A stretch of 64,000 nt of DNA from Streptomyces sp. CB09001. GTDB lineage: Bacteria > Actinomycetota > Actinomycetes > Streptomycetales > Streptomycetaceae. A program made the position numbers and the translations under genes. The notes beneath the pieces are model-generated. The model was not told the DNA's origin and searched no databases. It saw nothing but the letters and a program-made list of their open reading frames with translations. Below are positions 60,035 through 64,000 of this stretch, one piece after another; position 1 is the stretch's first letter, and each line of letters starts with the position of its first letter. The stretch covers positions 7,493,001 to 7,557,000 of the forward strand of contig NZ_CP026730.1 of the NCBI RefSeq assembly GCF_003369795.1, read 5' to 3'.

Positions 60035-60769
60035 ATGGGAAAGCTTGATGGCAAGGTTGCGGTGATCACTGGCGGTTCCAGTGGTATGGCGCTGGCGGGT
60101 GCGAAGTTGTTCGTGGAGGAGGGTGCGTATGTCTTCATCACGGGCCGGAAGCAGGACGCGCTGGACGAGGCGGTCAAGCTGATCGGCCGGAACGTGACGG
60201 GGGTGCGGGCCGATTCGGGTGACCTGGCCGATCTGGACCGGTTGTACGAGACGGTCAAGCGGGAGAAGGGCTCGATCGACGTGCTGTGGGCCAGTGCCGG
60301 GATCGGTGAGCAGCGCAAGCTCAGTGAGATCACCGAGCAGCACTTCCACGACGCGTTCTGGCTGAACGCGCGCGGCACTCTGTTCACGGTGCAGAAGGCG
60401 CTGCCCCTGTTCAACGACGGGGGTTCGATCTTCATGACGGGGTCGAACGCGTCGCTCAAGGGCTACCCGGAGTGGAGTGTGTACGCCGCGAGCAAGGCCG
60501 TGCAGCAGGCCTACGCGCGTGTGTGGGCCTCGGAGCTGAAGGACCGCGACATCCGGGTCAACGTGCTCACTCCGGGCCAGGTCGCCACGCCGATCCTGGA
60601 GAAGGTCCTCACCCCCGAGACGAAGGAGCAGTTCGAATCCCTCATTCCCCGGGGGAGGATGGGCCGCCCCGAGGAGATCGCGTCCGTCGCGCTCTTCCTC
60701 GCGTCCAACGACTCCGCCTACGTCAACGCCCTCGAACTCGTCGCCGACGGCGGCAGCTCAGCAGTCTGA
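60035..60769 (+). CDS. Short-chain dehydrogenase/reductase
   Basis: 244-aa classical SDR from the ATG at 60035. KLDGKVAVITGGSSGMALAG is the cofactor motif, LWASAGIGE stands for NNAG, and SIFMTGSNASLKGYPEWSVY then AASKAVQQAYA gives Ser and YxxxK. C-terminus GRPEEIASVALFLASNDSAY is complete. Codon use in the first half is noticeably less GC-rich at third positions (GTT, GGT, GTG) than neighbouring genes, hinting at a different origin. Substrate unknown. Confidence 0.9.
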   Translation: MGKLDGKVAVITGGSSGMALAGAKLFVEEGAYVFITGRKQDALDEAVKLIGRNVTGVRADSGDLADLDRLYETVKREKGSIDVLWASAGIGEQRKLSEITEQHFHDAFWLNARGTLFTVQKALPLFNDGGSIFMTGSNASLKGYPEWSVYAASKAVQQAYARVWASELKDRDIRVNVLTPGQVATPILEKVLTPETKEQFESLIPRGRMGRPEEIASVALFLASNDSAYVNALELVADGGSSAV

Positions 60770-60870
60770 CGAAGAGCGTCAGCAGACCGGTGCGCGAGGA
60801 GCAGACCGTCTCCACGGCGGAACCTCGCTTGCCGGACTGAGGCCCAAGGTCGTGTAGTCGGCCCGTGAGT

Positions 60871-60904
60871 GCGGGCCTACCCCGCCGCGCCGGGGTAGGC
60901 CCGC
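60871..60904. terminator. Perfect 14-bp hairpin in the pntA leader
   Basis: GCGGGCCTACCCCG (60871-60884) and its exact complement (60891-60904) around a 6-nt loop, very stable and without a following T-run. It lies about 100 bp after the SDR stop and 44 bp before the pntA ATG. It could terminate the upstream gene or, if the pntA transcript starts further left, act as a leader structure. Confidence 0.65.
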
Positions 60905-60948
60905 ACATCGAATTCTGGAACAGACATGAGATCGGTAAGGGACCGCGC

Positions 60949-62484
60949 ATGTTGATCGGAGTGACAAGTGAGACCCGGCCCGGGGAGACCCGTGTGGCTG
61001 CGACGCCGGTGACGGTGCGGCAGCTGACCGGCCTGGGCCATGACGTAGTGGTGGAATCCGGCGCGGGATCGCTGTCCGGCTTCGCCGACCAGGCGTACGT
61101 CGAGGCCGGGGCGAACATCGGGACGGTGGTGGAGGCATGGGGTGCCGACGTAGTGCTCCGGGTGAACGGCCCCACGGTCGGCGAGACCGCGTGGCTGCGC
61201 CCGGGCACGTACATCGCGGGGCTGATGGCGCCCGCGCAGAGCCCCGAACTGCTGGAGGCGCTCGCCAAGAGGGACATAACGGCGCTGGCGATGGACGCGG
61301 TGCCACGGATCTCCCGCGCCCAGTCGCTGGACGTGCTCTCCTCGATGGCGAACATCGCGGGCTACCGCGCGGTGATCGAGGCGGCACACCGGTTCGGGCG
61401 GTTCTTCACCGGCCAGGTGACCGCGGCCGGGAAGGTGCCCCCGGCGAAGGTGCTGGTGGCCGGCGCCGGCGTGGCGGGCCTGGCCGCGATCGGCGCGGCC
61501 TCGTCTCTGGGCGCGGTCGTGCGCGCGACCGACCCGCGGCCGGAAGTCGCTGACCAGGTTGCCTCGCTCGGCGGAACCTACCTTCCCGTCGAGGCCCAGA
61601 CCGAGCAGTCGACCGACGGATACGCCAAGGCCACCTCGGAGGCCTACGACGCGGCAGCGGCCAGGCTCTACTCCGACCAGGCCGCCGACGTCGACATCAT
61701 CATCACCACGGCGCTGATCCCGGGCCGCCCCGCGCCCCGGCTGCTCACCGCAGCCGACGTGGCGGCCATGAAGCCGGGTTCGGTCATCGTGGACATGGCG
61801 GCGTCGAACGGCGGCAATGTCGACGGCTCGGTCGCCGGCGAGGTCGTCACCACTGCCAACGGCGTCACCATCATCGGCTATACGGACCTGGCGGGCCGGC
61901 TGCCCGCCCAGGCCAGCCAGCTGTACGGCACCAACCTGGTCAACCTGCTCAAGCTCCTCACCCCCAATAAGGATGGCAAGGTCGTCCTGGACCTGGAGGA
62001 CGTGGTACAGCGGGGCCTGACCGTCACCAACGCCGGCGAGGTGCTGTGGCCGCCGCCACCGGTCAAGGTGAGTGCGGCCCCCGCCGCGCAGGCCGCGGCA
62101 CCCCCGACGGAGGCCAGGGCGGAACGCGAGCCCATGTCGGCGGCCAGGAAGACCAGCCTGGTTGTGGCCGGCCTGGTGGCCTTCTACTTCGTCAACGCCT
62201 ACGCTCCGGCCCCGATCCCGGATCACTTCAGCGTTCTGTCGCTGTCGGTAGTGATCGGCTACTACGTGATCGGCAAGGTGGCGCACGCCCTGCACACTCC
62301 GCTGATGTCCATGACCAACGCAATCTCGGGCGTCATCGTGGCGGGCGCCCTGATCCAGGTCGGCCTGGACAACACCGTGATCGAGATTCTGGCCGGGGTG
62401 GCGATCCTGCTCGCCTCGATCAACATCTTCGGCGGCTTCGCCGTCACCCGCCGTATGTTGTCGATGTTCAGCAAGGGAGCTTGA
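60949..62484 (+). CDS. pntA: NAD(P) transhydrogenase alpha subunit
   Basis: 511 aa from the ATG at 60949. MLIGVTSETRPGETRVAATP opens domain I; MSSMANIAGYRAVIEAAHRF and KVLVAGAGVAGLAAIGAASS (NAD-binding) follow; MKPGSVIVDMAASNGGNVDG is typical of PntA/AlaDH. After a linker (~400-420) come four membrane helices, as in the single-chain E. coli PntA. Part of the proton-pumping enzyme that reduces NADP with NADH, in the cytoplasmic membrane. pntB follows after one base. Confidence 0.96.
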   Translation: MLIGVTSETRPGETRVAATPVTVRQLTGLGHDVVVESGAGSLSGFADQAYVEAGANIGTVVEAWGADVVLRVNGPTVGETAWLRPGTYIAGLMAPAQSPELLEALAKRDITALAMDAVPRISRAQSLDVLSSMANIAGYRAVIEAAHRFGRFFTGQVTAAGKVPPAKVLVAGAGVAGLAAIGAASSLGAVVRATDPRPEVADQVASLGGTYLPVEAQTEQSTDGYAKATSEAYDAAAARLYSDQAADVDIIITTALIPGRPAPRLLTAADVAAMKPGSVIVDMAASNGGNVDGSVAGEVVTTANGVTIIGYTDLAGRLPAQASQLYGTNLVNLLKLLTPNKDGKVVLDLEDVVQRGLTVTNAGEVLWPPPPVKVSAAPAAQAAAPPTEARAEREPMSAARKTSLVVAGLVAFYFVNAYAPAPIPDHFSVLSLSVVIGYYVIGKVAHALHTPLMSMTNAISGVIVAGALIQVGLDNTVIEILAGVAILLASINIFGGFAVTRRMLSMFSKGA

Positions 62485-62485
62485 C

Positions 62486-63967
62486 ATGACCGCCACTGAC
62501 AGCGCCAACGCTGCCTACATCGTCGGCGCGCTGCTGTTCATCTTCAGCCTGGCCGGCCTGTCCAGACACAAGACCGCCCGCCTGGGCTGGGCCTACGGCC
62601 TCATCGGTATGATTGTCGCGCTGGCCGCGACCATCGGCTTGTCGCTGTCCGACTCCAACAATCGCGGCACCGCGGTCGTCATCCTGGTCGTCGCGATGGT
62701 CATAGGCGCCGTGGTCGGCCTGTGGCGCGCCCGGATCGTGCAGATGACCGGGATGCCCGAACTGATCGCACTGCTGCACAGCTTCGTCGGCCTCGCGGCC
62801 GTCCTCGTCGGCTGGGCCTCCTACGTGGAGGTCGAGGTCGACCATGCGGGCGGTTACCACGGCGCCCTGCTGAACATCCACCACGTCGAGGTCGTCGTCG
62901 GTATCTTTGTCGGCGCGGTCACTTTCGCGGGCTCGATCGTGGCCTACCTCAAGCTGTCGGCCAAGATCAAGTCCGCGCCGCTGATGCTGCCGGGCAAGAA
63001 CATCCTCAACCTGGGTGCGCTGGCCGCGTTCATCGGCCTGACCGCCTGGTTCATCAACAGCCCGAGTTGGGGCCTGATGATCGCGGTCACCGTGCTCGCG
63101 CTCGCCTTCGGCTGGCATCTGGTCGCCTCGATCGGCGGCGGCGACATGCCGGTCGTCGTCTCGATGCTGAACTCCTACTCCGGCTGGGCCGCCGCCGCGT
63201 CGGGATTCCTGCTCAACAACAACCTGCTGATCGTCACCGGTGCGCTGGTCGGCTCCTCCGGTGCGTACCTGAGCTACATCATGTGCAAGGCGATGAACCG
63301 CTCCTTCATCTCTGTCATCGCGGGCGGCTTCGGCATCGAGGCGCCGTCCGGTGACGACACGGATTACGGCGAGCACCGCGAGGTCCAGGTCGAGGCCGCG
63401 GCCGAGCTGCTGGCCGAGGCCCGCTCCGTGGTGATCACCCCGGGCTACGGCATGGCGGTCGCCCAGGCCCAGTACCCGGTCGCCGAACTCGTCCGGGCGC
63501 TGCAGGCCAACGGAACCGAAGTACGCTTCGGCGTCCACCCGGTCGCCGGCCGCCTGCCGGGCCACATGAACGTGCTGCTCGCCGAGGCGAAGGTGCCCTA
63601 CGACATCGTCCTGGAGATGGACGAGATCAACGACGACCTGGCCACCACCGACGTCGTACTGGTCATCGGCGCCAACGACACGGTCAACCCGGCCGCCGCG
63701 GAAGACCCCGGTTCCCCGATCGCGGGCATGCCCGTCCTGCGGGTCTGGGAGGCCGGGGACGTGATCGTGTTCAAGCGATCGATGGCCACCGGGTACGCCG
63801 GAGTCCAGAACCCGTTGTTCTTCCGCGACAACACCCAGATGCTCTTCGGCGACGCCAAGAACAAGGTTGAGGAGATCGTCGGCGCGCTGACCCGGGCGAG
63901 TGCGGGCGGAGCCTTGTCCAAGATGCCGAAGCAGGCGGGACGACGCCACGCCGCAGCGAAGAGCTGA
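62486..63967 (+). CDS. pntB: NAD(P) transhydrogenase beta subunit
   Basis: 493 aa; ATG one base after the pntA stop with AAGGGAGC upstream. Membrane domain II with nine or so helices (~8-270), including GMPELIALLHSFVGLAAVLV and MPVVVSMLNSYSGWAAAASG, then NADP-binding domain III: SVVITPGYGMAVAQAQYPVA, VRFGVHPVAGRLPGHMNVLL, DVVLVIGANDTVNPAAAEDP and VFKRSMATGYAGVQNPLFF. Complete at the C-terminus. Forms the proton channel and NADP site. Confidence 0.96.
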   Translation: MTATDSANAAYIVGALLFIFSLAGLSRHKTARLGWAYGLIGMIVALAATIGLSLSDSNNRGTAVVILVVAMVIGAVVGLWRARIVQMTGMPELIALLHSFVGLAAVLVGWASYVEVEVDHAGGYHGALLNIHHVEVVVGIFVGAVTFAGSIVAYLKLSAKIKSAPLMLPGKNILNLGALAAFIGLTAWFINSPSWGLMIAVTVLALAFGWHLVASIGGGDMPVVVSMLNSYSGWAAAASGFLLNNNLLIVTGALVGSSGAYLSYIMCKAMNRSFISVIAGGFGIEAPSGDDTDYGEHREVQVEAAAELLAEARSVVITPGYGMAVAQAQYPVAELVRALQANGTEVRFGVHPVAGRLPGHMNVLLAEAKVPYDIVLEMDEINDDLATTDVVLVIGANDTVNPAAAEDPGSPIAGMPVLRVWEAGDVIVFKRSMATGYAGVQNPLFFRDNTQMLFGDAKNKVEEIVGALTRASAGGALSKMPKQAGRRHAAAKS

Positions 63968-64000
63968 GGTGGCGGAGTTTCCTCCAGGCGCAGAGCGAGG

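Overview
The window is Streptomyces-type DNA. GC content is very high with strong third-position GC bias, GTG starts are frequent, and the gene content is typical of a chromosomal arm: one large secondary-metabolite operon, many divergent regulator/enzyme pairs, and several decaying gene fragments. No RNA genes, CRISPR arrays or intact insertion sequences were seen.

Region 1 (1-24357) is a nonribosomal peptide metallophore locus. A leftward aryl-acid AMP ligase, cut by the left edge, faces a rightward operon of about 23 kb in which almost every gene overlaps or abuts the next (GTGA/ATGA junctions). In order the operon encodes NRPS 1 (ArCP-Cy-A-PCP-Cy-A-PCP), NRPS 2 (docking-Cy-A-MT-PCP-TE), a saccharopine dehydrogenase-like oxidoreductase, a thiazolinyl imine reductase fused to a methyltransferase, a CYP105-like P450, a type II thioesterase, a methyltransferase paralogous to the fused one, two ABC half-transporters, a 21-codon coupling ORF and a salicylate synthase. 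Content and order match what is known of the S. coelicolor coelibactin (putative zincophore) locus. A 23-bp Fur/Zur-family palindrome sits between the two divergent units. Specificity residues read by eye suggest salicylate-Thr-Cys-Cys, that is a salicyl-methyloxazoline-thiazoline-(N-methyl)thiazolidine scaffold, a longer relative of pyochelin.

Region 2 (24483-36136) is accessory DNA: a secreted beta-propeller protein, a broken SDR, a TIGR00027 methyltransferase, then regulator/enzyme pairs with visible operators (TetR/SDR; MarR/VOC; TetR/TetX-like flavin monooxygenase; MarR/metallo-hydrolase), a secreted beta-propeller phytase, a frameshifted Atu4866-like gene and a GT2 glycosyltransferase.

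Region 3 (36463-46714) holds an Imm35/YrhB-like protein, a two-component system whose kinase carries an extra C-terminal membrane/extracytoplasmic domain, a PAP2 phosphatase whose frame overlaps the response regulator gene on the opposite strand, a mycothiol-dependent-isomerase-like protein, acetyltransferase, methyltransferase, SRPBCC and VOC proteins, a small secreted protein, and a TetR/TIM-barrel pair separated by three evenly spaced operator-like boxes.

Region 4 (46818-51521) mixes intact genes (GNAT, cupin, quinone oxidoreductase, AraC, DinB-like) with remnants of a serine recombinase, a ROK-like regulator, an RlmA/TlrB-type rRNA methyltransferase and an MFS transporter.

Region 5 (51763-63967) contains an acyl-CoA carboxylase operon (beta, epsilon, and an alpha subunit with a one-base frameshift) divergent from a TetR gene; a LysR gene divergent from a three-gene redox cassette; an SDR; and pntAB (proton-translocating transhydrogenase), preceded by a perfect 14-bp hairpin.
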